From contig NZ_CP017659.1 of NCBI RefSeq assembly GCF_015326965.1, forward strand, positions 1-64,000: a stretch of 64,000 bases of DNA. The letters are read 5' to 3'. Of this stretch, positions 34,581 to 42,965 are shown one piece after another (the first letter of the stretch is position 1; each line of letters opens with the position of its first letter). The notes below the pieces were generated by a model. That model was not told the DNA's origin. It ran no database searches and saw only the letters and a list, made by a program, of their open reading frames with translations. Position numbers and translations under genes: made by a program. The stretch is from Paenibacillus sp. JZ16 (GTDB lineage Bacteria > Bacillota > Bacilli > Paenibacillales > Paenibacillaceae).

Positions 34581-34628
34581 AGCAGTAAGCCTGTCGGAAG
34601 AAGACAGAGCTTATTGCTTTTTTTTTGT
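34581..34628 (+). terminator. Rho-independent terminator after the DJ-1/PfpI gene
   Basis: AGCAGTAAGCCTGTC ... GACAGAGCTTATTGCT stem followed by a long T run. Confidence 0.87.
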
Positions 34629-34732
34629 GATGACGACGTACCGCGGTTTATATAAAAAATAATTATAATCATACAGCCTATATGTAAGCGTTGGTTGAGG
34701 ATGATACCCTTGAGTGCAAGGAGGGATATGAT

Positions 34733-35002
34733 TTGAGTTTATTTCCTGTCACCTACTCGCTTCTATCCAAGCAAGCGGTAGGGTTACATATCCAACATCA
34801 TTATGATATCGGCAGCGTTGTGAAAATTATTAGATCCCTCAGCGAAAATGATCTTGCCGCTGTCCCGTTTTTTGTTGCCATTCGGCAGCTTTGGCTTTTT
34901 GGATTATGTTTTCAAGATTCGGAGTTTGCAGGCATTGCCGACTATGATGAAGGTTTTATAGATCGCAAAATGCAGTATTTCAAGAGTTTGGGTTATGTCT
35001 AG
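34733..35002 (+). CDS. Hypothetical 89-residue protein
   Basis: Begins at TTG after AAGGAGGGATATGA. The sequence SLFPVTYSLLSKQAVGLHIQHHYDIG, then IIRSLSENDLAAVPFFVAIRQL, looks folded, helical and cytosolic. No family recognised. It ends 15 bp before the broken acetyltransferase gene and probably shared its transcript. Confidence 0.6.
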   Translation: MSLFPVTYSLLSKQAVGLHIQHHYDIGSVVKIIRSLSENDLAAVPFFVAIRQLWLFGLCFQDSEFAGIADYDEGFIDRKMQYFKSLGYV

Positions 35003-35017
35003 AACGGAGGAGAGCAT

Positions 35018-35453
35018 ATGAAAGTTACCGTGGAGTTAACCGATTCTTCCACCAAATTTATCATTAATAATATATATCCGCTGTATTTGCATGATTTATC
35101 AGGGATATGGGGATGGCATTCGAGTGGATGGCATCCCGGCAGGATTTGCTCTGGTAGCAACCCCGCCATATACATATGGCAGTGAATTTTACATGAATGA
35201 GTTTTTAGTTTTGAAGCCCTTTCGAGGCAAACATGTTGCGGAGAATGCTGCATCACAAGTGTTCCGCAAGCATGCCGGCAGCTGGGAAGTCCAGACGAAT
35301 GCCATGGATCGCAATACGCGGGCGCAGGCATTCTGGAGAAAGACGATGAGCAACTATGTTTCGGACTCACGCGTGCAGGAATTTGTGGCTGCGAGGGACG
35401 ACAATGAGAAGCTGATCTTCCAGTTTGACTCATCGCTGGCATCATTGAAGTAA
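35018..35453 (+). pseudogene. GNAT acetyltransferase with internal deletion and frameshift
   Basis: ATG 35018 after CGGAGGAG reads MKVTVELTDSSTKFIINNIY followed by PLYLHDLSG, a normal N-terminus for a GNAT subgroup. The frame then stops at about 35180. From 35091 the +1 frame carries the rest: RVDGIPAGFALVATPPY, EFYMNEFLVLKPFRGKHVAENA (acetyl-CoA loop) and AFWRKT. Between HDLS and RVDG roughly 30-40 residues expected in a GNAT fold are missing. So the gene has lost an internal segment and its frame. Confidence 0.68.
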
Positions 35454-35469
35454 AGTTTGAGGGAAAGTC

Positions 35470-35500
35470 CAACCGGTCGATTACGATCGGTTGTTTTTTT
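35470..35500 (+). terminator. Rho-independent terminator
   Basis: CAACCG ... CGGTTG stem with a T run, just after the GNAT remnant. Confidence 0.78.
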
Positions 35501-35602
35501 GTTACCTTGTCAGGCATTCTTCAGCTTTTAAACTTTTATTTTGCCATTGATGTAGCGGAATGGAGAGTTTAGCCGTCTAAAGGGTATGGAGGTGGTCAAC
35601 AG

Positions 35603-36155
35603 ATGGCAAGGCCGGCCGGCCCTAACGACAAATCAAGATTTCCGTCTGAGCCCTCCCTGGCGCTGGAGCAATTCATGATGGAGTATGGCACTTCCATACT
35701 GCGTACAGCCTACTTCTACCTAGGTGATCGACATTTAGCGGAGGACGTTAGCCAGGAGGTTTTCCTGCGGGCTTTTCGCCATTGGACATCATTCCGGGGG
35801 GAGAGCAGTGTGAAGACGTGGCTGACGAAGATTGCAATTAATGCATGCCGGGATAAACTGGGTTTAAAAATGACACAAGAGCAACCGACGGACCCGCTGC
35901 TGCTGGAAAGCTCCGCACTCCGCAGTGTGGAGGAGGAAGCCATGGAGCGCCTAGATCAAACAACTATTCTTAAATATATTGCCGAACTGCCGGTTCATTA
36001 TCATGAGGTTATTTACTTGTATTACTATCTTGACCTGGGAACTCGTGAAATCGCGGAAGCTACCGGAGCACCGGAAGGGACCGTTCGCCCGAAGGCTTCA
36101 CCGGGCAAGAGAGCTTCTTGGCGAATACCTGGCAAAGGAGGGACTCGCACAATGA
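35603..36155 (+). pseudogene. ECF sigma factor, frameshifted into its anti-sigma gene
   Basis: Residues 1-160 are a normal sigma-70 ECF factor: region 2 (YFYLGDRHLAEDVSQEVFLRAFRHW, FRGESSVKTWLTKIAINACRDKL) and region 4 (HYHEVIYLYYYLDLGTREIAEATGAPEGTVR). At 36088-36095 (CCCGAAGG) the frame departs from the family. The expected RLHRARELLGEYLAKEGLAQ then stop is found in the +1 frame, and its TGA overlaps the anti-sigma ATG (36152-36155). One inserted base explains this. As given, the sigma frame reads on without stop through the anti-sigma gene, making a 438-residue fusion with an abnormal end to region 4. Confidence 0.78.
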
Positions 36156-36919
36156 CATTCCAGGACGACCAACTTCGGGACCTTATAAAAAACGAAGCGG
36201 ATGACCTCCTGTTAGGAACCCTTCACTTCGATACGGATATGCAAGAGAAGGTAAAGCAGCTTGCAGAACGAGAACGAAAGCAGCTGGAGAATCAGGAGCG
36301 AAGAACGAAAAAAAGACGGTATCCATGGTTCGCCGGAGCAGCAGTCGCTGCTGCGCTCATCGGATTACTCCTCATTTTCGCTGAGCCTAACTTCATTAAA
36401 ACTCCGGGAGCGCCTCCTGTGCAGGAGCCACCTGCGCTCCTAAAAGATCCTGGTCCTGATGCCCCGATCGAGAATCCGCCGGGTATTTCGAATAACGAAC
36501 TACGAATTCTCGGCAGCTATGATGAGGCAAGGCAAGCCTTTGGTGATAAGCTTCGTATTCCGTCCTATCTTCCGGAGGGCTTCTCCCTTCATCAAATTTC
36601 GGTAACAGGTCCGAAAGAAGAGGCAGCTACGGAAGCGGTAATCAGTTACACAGCAGGCGACCGTTCATTCGGTCTGTTTGTAAACAAAGATGACAAAGTG
36701 AATATGCCCCAGTATTTCGATGAAAAAGTGGACTTGAACGGTGTCGAAGGCTATTTGATCAGAGGCGAGCCGATTCAAGACAACGGAGGGATGGTTCCTA
36801 ATGTTCAGCTCCATTGGTACACAGATCATATTCACTTTATGATCTCAGGTCTTGTGAGTCAAGAGGAAGCCCTTCAAATTGCCCGGTCCATGGAACCGGT
36901 TATGAATCCAGATCCATAA
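36152..36919 (+). CDS. Anti-sigma factor with DUF4367 extracytoplasmic domain
   Basis: A 255-residue membrane protein starting MTFQDDQLRDLIKNEADDLL, with a cytoplasmic Lys/Arg-rich helix to residue ~56, a single TM at 59-76 and an outer domain. That domain carries the DUF4367 pattern LRIPSYLPEGFSLHQISVTG and ends with GLVSQEEALQIARSM. Its own SD AAAGGAGGG lies 10 bases upstream. It should bind the preceding ECF sigma factor. In the present sequence it is also in frame with the sigma gene through a frameshift. Confidence 0.82.
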   Translation: MTFQDDQLRDLIKNEADDLLLGTLHFDTDMQEKVKQLAERERKQLENQERRTKKRRYPWFAGAAVAAALIGLLLIFAEPNFIKTPGAPPVQEPPALLKDPGPDAPIENPPGISNNELRILGSYDEARQAFGDKLRIPSYLPEGFSLHQISVTGPKEEAATEAVISYTAGDRSFGLFVNKDDKVNMPQYFDEKVDLNGVEGYLIRGEPIQDNGGMVPNVQLHWYTDHIHFMISGLVSQEEALQIARSMEPVMNPDP

Positions 36920-36953
36920 TCGATCATACAGAAAAATCAGGAGGTAATGAGAT

Positions 36954-37451
36954 ATGAAAAAGATAAATATGAAGCATTGGGGCAAGATACTGCTGTTGGG
37001 GAGCGCTTTGCTCGTAGTTGGGGCCGGTTCTGCCTTGGCTGCGCCGGATAGCGCGGTATCAACATCCTCGCACTTGGCTTCCGCGGCGGAAGATCGTCTG
37101 ACTAACAAACAAGCGGAGATTGACGAATATGTTGCCGGTGCAGGTCAAGAAGAGCTTTCCGCACAGGGTTTTACTGTGACTCACACGGGGGTGGTCGGTG
37201 ATAAGGTTGAGGTTGGCATTACACCATACAATGAACAGCATGCAGAATTCCTTTATGCGAAGTTTGGACGTGATATCGTTCAGGTGGTGGAAGGAGAGCA
37301 AGCGATTCTCTATGGAGCGAATGCGGCTGAAGCCGATGTGGTTGCAGCGGAAGAAGCGGGTCCGAGTCCATGGATCTGGGTCGGCGCGGCGGTTGTCATT
37401 ATTGCGGGTGGACTGCTTATCGCCGGAAAAAAACGATCTCCACGGAGTTAA
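36954..37451 (+). CDS. Secreted protein with signal peptide and C-terminal membrane anchor
   Basis: A 165-residue protein. A signal peptide ends at ALAA (about residue 30). The mature domain contains DRLTNKQAEIDEYVAGAG and FLYAKFGRDIVQVVEGEQAI. A C-terminal TM is at about 139-158, followed by KKRSPRS. There is no LPxTG. The gene is 34 bp after the anti-sigma gene with SD CAGGAGG, so it is probably in the same operon. Family not recognised. Confidence 0.72.
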   Translation: MKKINMKHWGKILLLGSALLVVGAGSALAAPDSAVSTSSHLASAAEDRLTNKQAEIDEYVAGAGQEELSAQGFTVTHTGVVGDKVEVGITPYNEQHAEFLYAKFGRDIVQVVEGEQAILYGANAAEADVVAAEEAGPSPWIWVGAAVVIIAGGLLIAGKKRSPRS

Positions 37452-37506
37452 GAAATTGCACGGTTTAACCGTTCAAAACCGTATGAACCAATAGATGGAC
37501 TAAATG

Positions 37507-37544
37507 AACCCAGGTTCCCGATCCTATCATCGGGAACCTGGGTT
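37507..37544 (+). terminator. Rho-independent terminator of the first sigma operon
   Basis: AACCCAGGTTCCCGAT / ATCGGGAACCTGGGTT perfect 16-bp stem, then TTAAT. Confidence 0.85.
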
Positions 37545-37600
37545 TTAATATGGGAAATGTTGTTTAAGCTGCATGGTTGATAGACTCAAGCTTATTGTGG

Positions 37601-38038
37601 TTATCCTTTACGGTGCGACTGGATTAAAGTATTCTGACCCGCAGCAAGGAGCCATGTGTCTTGATCCTTGACCATCACATAGATTGCCAAGCTACCTTGC
37701 CCGTCTTCGATGAGTTCCCCCTTCGATGTAGCCGGATACTGTCGTATATGCGCGATGGCCACATCCTGGCGTAAGAATACAAGTTTCTCAACGAAATACT
37801 TTGCGTATGAATGAAGAAGCGGCCCTTTTAAAACAACTTTATGTGCGTTATTTATTTGCTCCCAGCCTGAGAGCATCTCCCCCATCACATTGACCCAGGT
37901 GGAGTCTTGGGTAAAGTGACGGTCCAAGGCATCGGCATCATGTTGATTAAATGCCGATTCCAAATCGGCAATCGTTTGTCTAATGAAGCGACCTTCCTGC
38001 TCCTCTAATACCTTGTGATTTTCCTGGATGTTGGACAT
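37601..38038 (-). CDS. SgcJ/EcaC-type NTF2-like protein (DUF4440-like)
   Basis: A 145-residue protein: IRQTIADLESAFNQHDADALDRHF, TWVNVMGEMLSGWEQI and VKDQDTWLLAAGQNT are SgcJ/EcaC family features. Members bind small ligands; enzymatic role is not certain. SD AAGGAGG. It is divergent from the second sigma operon. Confidence 0.82.
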   Translation of the reverse strand: MSNIQENHKVLEEQEGRFIRQTIADLESAFNQHDADALDRHFTQDSTWVNVMGEMLSGWEQINNAHKVVLKGPLLHSYAKYFVEKLVFLRQDVAIAHIRQYPATSKGELIEDGQGSLAIYVMVKDQDTWLLAAGQNTLIQSHRKG

Positions 38039-38303
38039 TGCGAATAACCTCCTTTTATTTTTACTGCATTATGGGCCGATACCTCTTCGGCCTTAACCAT
38101 TGATTTCTGTGATTTCATCTTAGATGATAAGATATATAATTAAAAATATATTTTATGGCAGGAGCATATGCCTTCAGGTATATAAGCGAGAAGGGGATCA
38201 TCCAGACGTTCGAAGACCTCGTTATTGATACAAGAAAAGATCGACATTACATCAAAACAATTCATACTTGGGGTATGGGTTGTTTTTTTATTTATGTTAC
38301 AGG

Positions 38304-38333
38304 TGTCCCTTTTTTGGCAGAAGAGGTGTTATA
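38304..38333 (+). promoter_or_regulatory. Candidate ECF promoter of the second sigma/anti-sigma operon
   Basis: TGTCCC, 18 bases, GTTATA. The same elements with the same spacing occur at 39907-39936. The -35 regions share TGTCCCTTTT and the -10 regions share AGGTGTTATA. It lies 40 bp before the sigma gene, which suggests autoregulation. Confidence 0.65.
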
Positions 38334-38372
38334 CAAACGTAAATAAGATTTACGCGGAGGTGCGTCTTCGAA

Positions 38373-38954
38373 TTGGATTCGATAGAGGAGTGCGTGAGGC
38401 GCGTTAAGGCCGGTGAGGTGGATAGTTTCGAGCCTATCGTCGATACGTATAAAAAACAGATCTACATATATTGCTGCCGGATGCTCGGCTGCAAGCAGGA
38501 CGCGCAGGATGCCGTCCAGGATATCTTCATCAAGGCGTTCACCAAGCTTCATACCTATCAAGCGAAGGTATCGTTCACATCATGGTTATACAAGATTGCC
38601 TATCATCATTGTCTTAATCTGCTTCGCAAGAGACAAGTTCGTATGCGAGTGAACCGACTCATCAAACCGGCAGGTTATGCTGATAGCGTGGAGCAGATGC
38701 TGGAGCGCAGGTGGTTCAGCGAACCGCTGGAATATGCCATGACCAAGCTTTCGGTTGAAGAGCGAAATCTGCTCGTGCTGCGGGTGTTCGAAGATAAGCC
38801 ATTCACGGAGATTGCGCAGATTCTGGATAAGAATCTCAGTGCAGTGAAGAAAAAGTATGCTCGGATGAAACAGAAAGTCATCAAGCTGATTCAGGAGAAG
38901 GAGGGGACGGAGTTATGCGAGATTCGGGACAGCCGGAGCAAGATCGAATTCTGA
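38373..38954 (+). CDS. ECF-type RNA polymerase sigma factor
   Basis: A 193-residue sigma factor. Region 2 covers KQIYIYCCRMLGCKQDAQDAVQDIFIKAF and KVSFTSWLYKIAYHHCLNLLR. Region 4 covers LSVEERNLLVLRVFEDKPFTEIAQILDKNLSAVKKKYARMKQKV. TTG start with GCGGAGGTG upstream. It overlaps the anti-sigma gene by 40 bp. It is similar in layout to the third sigma factor of this window (61173), including VSF(S/T)xWLYK(I/M)AYHH. Confidence 0.92.
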   Translation: MDSIEECVRRVKAGEVDSFEPIVDTYKKQIYIYCCRMLGCKQDAQDAVQDIFIKAFTKLHTYQAKVSFTSWLYKIAYHHCLNLLRKRQVRMRVNRLIKPAGYADSVEQMLERRWFSEPLEYAMTKLSVEERNLLVLRVFEDKPFTEIAQILDKNLSAVKKKYARMKQKVIKLIQEKEGTELCEIRDSRSKIEF

Positions 38955-39880
38955 GAGGCATGGAACTGCACTCCGTGGAAGAAGAGGTGGACGTGACCCC
39001 CGCCATCATGCACAGGGTGCGTCAAATTCACCAGAAGAAACAAGGAAGAAATGCCGGAAATCGTAAGAAAACCTTGATTATTGCGATGCTTACTGCGATT
39101 TTGATTCTTTCGTCTATTAGCGTTTATGCAAGCCAATACCTGATTCAGATCAAGAACAAGGAAGGCAAAGTTATTCTGTCTACCATAAAGCCATGGAAAT
39201 ACTCCGAGTCGGAATATAATTCCAAACGTAAAAAAGAGACGGAAGAAGAGCTGAGCAAGAGGTTAAAGCCCGGAGAACAGGCTGTATATTATATCAAGGA
39301 TCAGCATCTGACTTCATCTACCAAAAAATATCCACTGAACTATTTTTATATGGCGACAAAGCATCCGAATTATCAAGAACTCGCAAAAGAAATTGAGGAG
39401 AAGGATGCGCCCCTACTTCGGAAACCTGATTATGTACCCGAAGGGTACCGATTTGATTTTGGACGGATTCAAATTAGAAACGAACCCGTGTGGGGAACAC
39501 CGGGGTACGAAAGTCTTCTAAATGAACTTAAAGAGCAGGCGGAGAAGTCGGATGAAGAACAGGGACTGTACTATAAAATTGTTCCTTGGTCCAAGATTGC
39601 CTCTACAGGAATGGAATATCGTAAAGGCGATAATCGGATCAGGATTTTAGCTTTTGCACGAGAGAAGGGCCCAAAAGCTGGAGTGCTCACAAATCAAGCC
39701 GTAAAACTGACGGTAAATGGGAAAGAAATGATTTTTTCTGCCGATCAGACAAATGAAACGCGCAGCTTGACTTGGTTAAGCGACAGTGAAGAGGTGCTAT
39801 ATATAATTACGGATGATCCAAAGGATCCGCTATCCAAGGATGAGTTTGCGAAGATTGCAGCCGGTCTTGTTTCGGAATAA
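38915..39880 (+). CDS. Anti-sigma factor with DUF4367-like sensor domain
   Basis: A 321-residue type II membrane protein. Residues 1-52 are cytoplasmic and would bind the sigma factor (EEEVDVTPAIMHRVRQIHQ). TM is at 53-72. The outer domain begins ASQYLIQIKNKEGKVILS and holds LKPGEQAVYYIKDQ, then LLRKPDYVPEGYRFDFGRIQI (DUF4367-like). Its start lies 40 bp inside the sigma gene, so the two are translationally coupled. A secreted paralogue of the outer domain follows at 39998. Confidence 0.88.
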   Translation: MRDSGQPEQDRILRGMELHSVEEEVDVTPAIMHRVRQIHQKKQGRNAGNRKKTLIIAMLTAILILSSISVYASQYLIQIKNKEGKVILSTIKPWKYSESEYNSKRKKETEEELSKRLKPGEQAVYYIKDQHLTSSTKKYPLNYFYMATKHPNYQELAKEIEEKDAPLLRKPDYVPEGYRFDFGRIQIRNEPVWGTPGYESLLNELKEQAEKSDEEQGLYYKIVPWSKIASTGMEYRKGDNRIRILAFAREKGPKAGVLTNQAVKLTVNGKEMIFSADQTNETRSLTWLSDSEEVLYIITDDPKDPLSKDEFAKIAAGLVSE

Positions 39881-39906
39881 ACGCTTTTCCATTATTTTTT
39901 ACAAAA

Positions 39907-39936
39907 TGTCCCTTTTGTTGTCGGCAAGGTGTTATA
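39907..39936 (+). promoter_or_regulatory. Candidate ECF promoter of the secreted sensor paralogue
   Basis: TGTCCC, 18 bases, GTTATA, the same as at 38304-38333, located 27 bp after the anti-sigma stop and 62 bp before the next start. Confidence 0.65.
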
Positions 39937-39997
39937 TGAGATGAAATTCAACACTATTTTAAAAGGCCTTACCGCCGAAAGGAGCACGAATTTTACC

Positions 39998-40789
39998 ATG
40001 ATGAAAAACAAGATGAAGGTCGCTTTATTTCTCGCAGCAACGATGATGATCGGTTCCGCGAATGGTTATGCAGCAAGCACTGCAAGCATGTCTGTTCCGC
40101 AGACGAAGGCAGCGGCTTCTACTGCTATACCGGAGAAGACATCCGTATCGTATGATGATCGTATCAAGGAGCTCAGTAACAAACTTAAAGCAGGGCAGAT
40201 GGTTGCGTATTATGTTGCGGACCAGGAATATAACCGGTTAGATGGATTTTACTTTACGTCTATAGGCTTTGTTCATACCAAGTATGCGGACTATGTGGCG
40301 AAGGCAAAGGCATTGAACGCTCCTACGCTTACCAAGCCTGCTGACTTGCCGAAGAGTTATTCATACCAGAACGCGATTTTATACTTAAAGAGTCCTGAAA
40401 GAACGTCTAGCTTGTACAAAGAAATTGAGCAGGAATTAAAAGCGAAGGCAGCAAACGGCGAGAAATTCGTATATTCCGACATCATGAAGTCGAATGAAGC
40501 GTCCGCGGCGGTTATGAATTTTGATAAAGGAAACGTAAAGCTTCAAGTCGTTGCGAGTTATATTGTCCCTGAACAGCCAATGGGTGGAACGCCTGTGCCG
40601 CAGAAGAAACCGAACGAGAAGAAGGAAACCATCGTCATTAACGGAGTGGAATGTGTCTACACAGCCGATTCCAAGGGAAGGGATCACCTGGATTGGGTGG
40701 ATGAAGAGCAGCAGATCCGGTATAGCATTTGGGCGGAGAGCGCCAAATCGGATGTGCTGAACTATGCCAAGAAAATGATTGCGAAATAA
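39998..40789 (+). CDS. Secreted paralogue of the anti-sigma sensor domain
   Basis: A 263-residue protein with a signal peptide (MKVALFLAATMMIGSANGYA) and no TM after cleavage. Its core matches the outer domain of the neighbouring anti-sigma factor: ELSNKLKAGQMVAYYVADQE versus ELSKRLKPGEQAVYYIKDQH, and APTLTKPADLPKSYSYQNAI versus APLLRKPDYVPEGYRFDFGR. It lacks the cytoplasmic sigma-binding part. SD AAAGGAG. With the matching promoter, it looks like a secreted ligand trap or feedback partner in the same response (inference). Confidence 0.82.
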   Translation: MMKNKMKVALFLAATMMIGSANGYAASTASMSVPQTKAAASTAIPEKTSVSYDDRIKELSNKLKAGQMVAYYVADQEYNRLDGFYFTSIGFVHTKYADYVAKAKALNAPTLTKPADLPKSYSYQNAILYLKSPERTSSLYKEIEQELKAKAANGEKFVYSDIMKSNEASAAVMNFDKGNVKLQVVASYIVPEQPMGGTPVPQKKPNEKKETIVINGVECVYTADSKGRDHLDWVDEEQQIRYSIWAESAKSDVLNYAKKMIAK

Positions 40790-40920
40790 GTTATTCTTAA
40801 GAGTCCATATTCATATTGACTCAACGCCAGTCTGTTTTTATTTTATTTCTCTATAGTCTAAGCTCTTTGAAATATCGAGCATAGGATGTTGTGTTCGGAA
40901 AAGTAAAGGAGGTTAGAACA

Positions 40921-41034
40921 ATGGGTGAAGTTGGTGGATATGGCGGAGGATATGGTTCCGTTGGAGCAGTACTGGTACTCTTCATTCTCTTGGTCATCAT
41001 CGTTTCTGCATTCGGATTTGGATTTGGAGTTTAA
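40921..41034 (+). CDS. YjcZ family sporulation miniprotein
   Basis: A 37-residue protein: a Gly/Tyr-rich start (GEVGGYGGGYGS) then a single hydrophobic helix VLVLFILLVIIVSAFGFGFGV. This is the YjcZ/YczN type small membrane protein of spore formers. SD AAAGGAGG. Confidence 0.88.
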   Translation: MGEVGGYGGGYGSVGAVLVLFILLVIIVSAFGFGFGV

Positions 41035-41047
41035 TAGGTATTAAATG

Positions 41048-41080
41048 AAACCCGCACCGCTTGCCCGGTGCGGGTTTCTT
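41048..41080 (+). terminator. Terminator after the YjcZ gene
   Basis: AAACCCGCACCG / CGGTGCGGGTTT stem then CTTCT; it also serves the convergent gene at 41086. Confidence 0.82.
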
Positions 41081-41085
41081 CTGTA

Positions 41086-42155
41086 TTAATGAGAAACCTG
41101 TCTGACGATTGGCGAGGTCCAACCATCATGTGGGACAGGCTCTAAAAGCAGGGACAACCATTTGTCGTATAACTCCCACGGTTTACCCGAATCCAGCAGT
41201 GCCTTGCAAGTATAGATCCCTTCCTCAACGGATCTGACCTTATCCGCCAACTGTAAACGTACAGCTCCATTCAGCAGAACCTGGTACATAAAAGCGATGT
41301 CCGCTTTGCCCTGCAGAACCTGTTCTGTAACATCAGCCTGTTCGGCGGGTGTCCAGCTTATGTCCGGAACGGGCGTATCAAGTCCGTAAGTTTCCGGATC
41401 GATGATATGGAGGCTGGCTTCACCGTTCTCAACCCGGTAAGTCCGCGTGGGCCGGTGAATGAACAGTTCATCGGAGCCTTCACTTCCCTGAATGATGATC
41501 GCTTTCCGATAACCGAGTTTTAGGATCAGTCGGCTTAAACGGTCAAAGACCGTGTTATGGTATACGCCGAAAGTTAGGAAAGGGGAATGGGCGTAATCCA
41601 CAAACTTTTCGGCCGTATTGAGCACGGTCCGCATACCGAGCTCCTCCCGGATCGGGCGAAGATTCTTAAGCGGGGGACACCATTCCTCAGCATGTACATA
41701 TAATACGCCAGATTGATGGGCTGCACGGATGCATGATTCTTTTGCCAGTAACGATCCGGATATCCCCTTCTCCGCGAGTATATCTGATAATGTGATCCCC
41801 CACTTCGGGGCAGTGATGCGGTTCCATGCAGAGTGACAGGCAGATCAGCAGCAGCCAGTACAAACGCGGTGGCTAACGTAGAGAAAAAAGAGGACTTTCT
41901 GCCATCATAAGGTCCTGCACAGTCTACACCCTCATGTACAAACGAACGGTCCGCATATTCACGGCAAACCTGCACAAATGCCTCCAATTCTTCCACGCTT
42001 TCCATTTTGATGCGTTCCGCAATGAAAAAGGCACCGATCTGAGCAGGGGTTGCCTGCAATCCGAGAATCGATTCTGCAGCCTGCAGCGCTTCCTCGTAAG
42101 TTAGGTCACGCGCGCCCCGCTTGCCGCGGCCGACTTCTTTTAATAAGTGGATCAT
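41086..42155 (-). pseudogene. Anthranilate phosphoribosyltransferase-like (TrpD2/YbiB type) protein, frameshifted
   Basis: Two overlapping frames together form one family-3 glycosyltransferase-like protein of ~356 residues. The first half has DLTYEEALQAAESILGLQATPAQIGAF and DCAGPYDGRKSSF (PRPP site). It then leaves frame after LHGTASLP at a G4 run (plus strand 41807-41810). One added base restores KWGITLSDILAEKGISG... up to MRTVLNTAEKFVDYAHSP. The span of 1,070 nt is one short of a multiple of three. TrpD2-like proteins bind nucleic acid rather than anthranilate. The start overlaps the ANTAR stop (ATGA), so it belongs to the nitrite regulatory operon. Confidence 0.75.
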
Positions 42156-42775
42156 GATTTTTTTGCACCTCCTGAACCGGTCTCCTGCAGCAATTGATAC
42201 AACTTGACGATCGAGGTTGCGACATCCACCATTCTTTTTCTTTCATTCATCGCCTGTTTGCGCAGGACATCGTATGCTTCGGATTCCGAAATATTTTTCA
42301 TCTTGCATAGAATGCCTTTGGCCATATCAATCCATTTACGCTCTTCAATGCGAGCAAGGAGCTGCGTTCTTTCGTTATGCCACTGCTCTCGTTCGTAAAA
42401 ATGCTTGGAGCTAAAATGCAGCGTCCAATGCAGCTCATGCTCCTTCATGGCGGGAAATAAAAGTCCATCAATGATAACATCATCCTCACATGCTTCGAGA
42501 GATTGCGAAGCGGCATGATCGCTGCACCACCACAGAACCGGAACGCGCTTTTGTTGTTCAAGGGTATTGGACCACGATTTGATTGCGGCAACCGGGAGGT
42601 GGAGAACCGTTCCGTCTGCTTCCACGATTCCAGCCAGCGCTTGCTTCTCACTTCGGGCAAGGAGGACCTTGTATCCATAAGAACGAAGGATAAACTCCGG
42701 AAGAAGCGCCCTGGCATCTGTGTCACTTCGCTCTGAAGCAGGGACCGGATGGTGGATAACCAGCAATGAACGCAT
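42152..42775 (-). CDS. ANTAR-domain RNA-binding antitermination regulator
   Basis: A 207-residue protein. Residues ~1-125 resemble a degenerate receiver domain with no clear phospho-acceptor set. Residues ~135-195 are the three-helix ANTAR domain: LLARIEERKWIDMAKGILCKMKNISESEAYDVLRKQAMNE, matching the ALxxRxxIxxAKGxLM pattern. ANTAR proteins bind tandem hexaloop hairpins in leader RNA and block termination. Exactly such hairpins lie in the leader of the divergent nirB gene. There is no NIT or other nitrate sensor in this protein, so the signal probably comes from a partner. SD AAAGGAG. Confidence 0.85.
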   Translation of the reverse strand: MRSLLVIHHPVPASERSDTDARALLPEFILRSYGYKVLLARSEKQALAGIVEADGTVLHLPVAAIKSWSNTLEQQKRVPVLWWCSDHAASQSLEACEDDVIIDGLLFPAMKEHELHWTLHFSSKHFYEREQWHNERTQLLARIEERKWIDMAKGILCKMKNISESEAYDVLRKQAMNERKRMVDVATSIVKLYQLLQETGSGGAKKS

Positions 42776-42839
42776 GGATTGACGCTCCTTTCATAAATGA
42801 TATCCGTCAGATATAAGCTGTCAGTAAAAATAGATATTA

Positions 42840-42856
42840 TGTTAAATTATATAACA
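42840..42856. promoter_or_regulatory. TnrA/GlnR box
   Basis: TGTTAAATTATATAACA fits the 17-bp consensus TGTNANAWWWTMTNACA at every defined position. It lies between the divergent ANTAR and nirB genes. A -10-like TTTAAT lies about 25 bp downstream, placing the box near -45 for a possible nitrogen-activated promoter. Confidence 0.75.
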
Positions 42857-42913
42857 TATATCACAGGTGGATGTCGATATTTAATTAATTTTCTTCTTTT
42901 CATGTCAAATATG

Positions 42914-42943
42914 TTGACAGTTGGCACGAGGGTATTGTATATT
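42914..42943 (+). promoter_or_regulatory. Sigma-A promoter of nirB leader
   Basis: TTGACA, 18 bases, TATATT. The predicted start falls ~15 bases before the first ANTAR hairpin. Confidence 0.65.
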
Positions 42944-42965
42944 TCCCTCAAGAACTTTAAATTTC

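Noticed and set aside
38155..38346. A 63-codon frame before the second sigma gene
   Set aside because: No proper SD, and it covers the ECF promoter at 38304-38333; no family resemblance.
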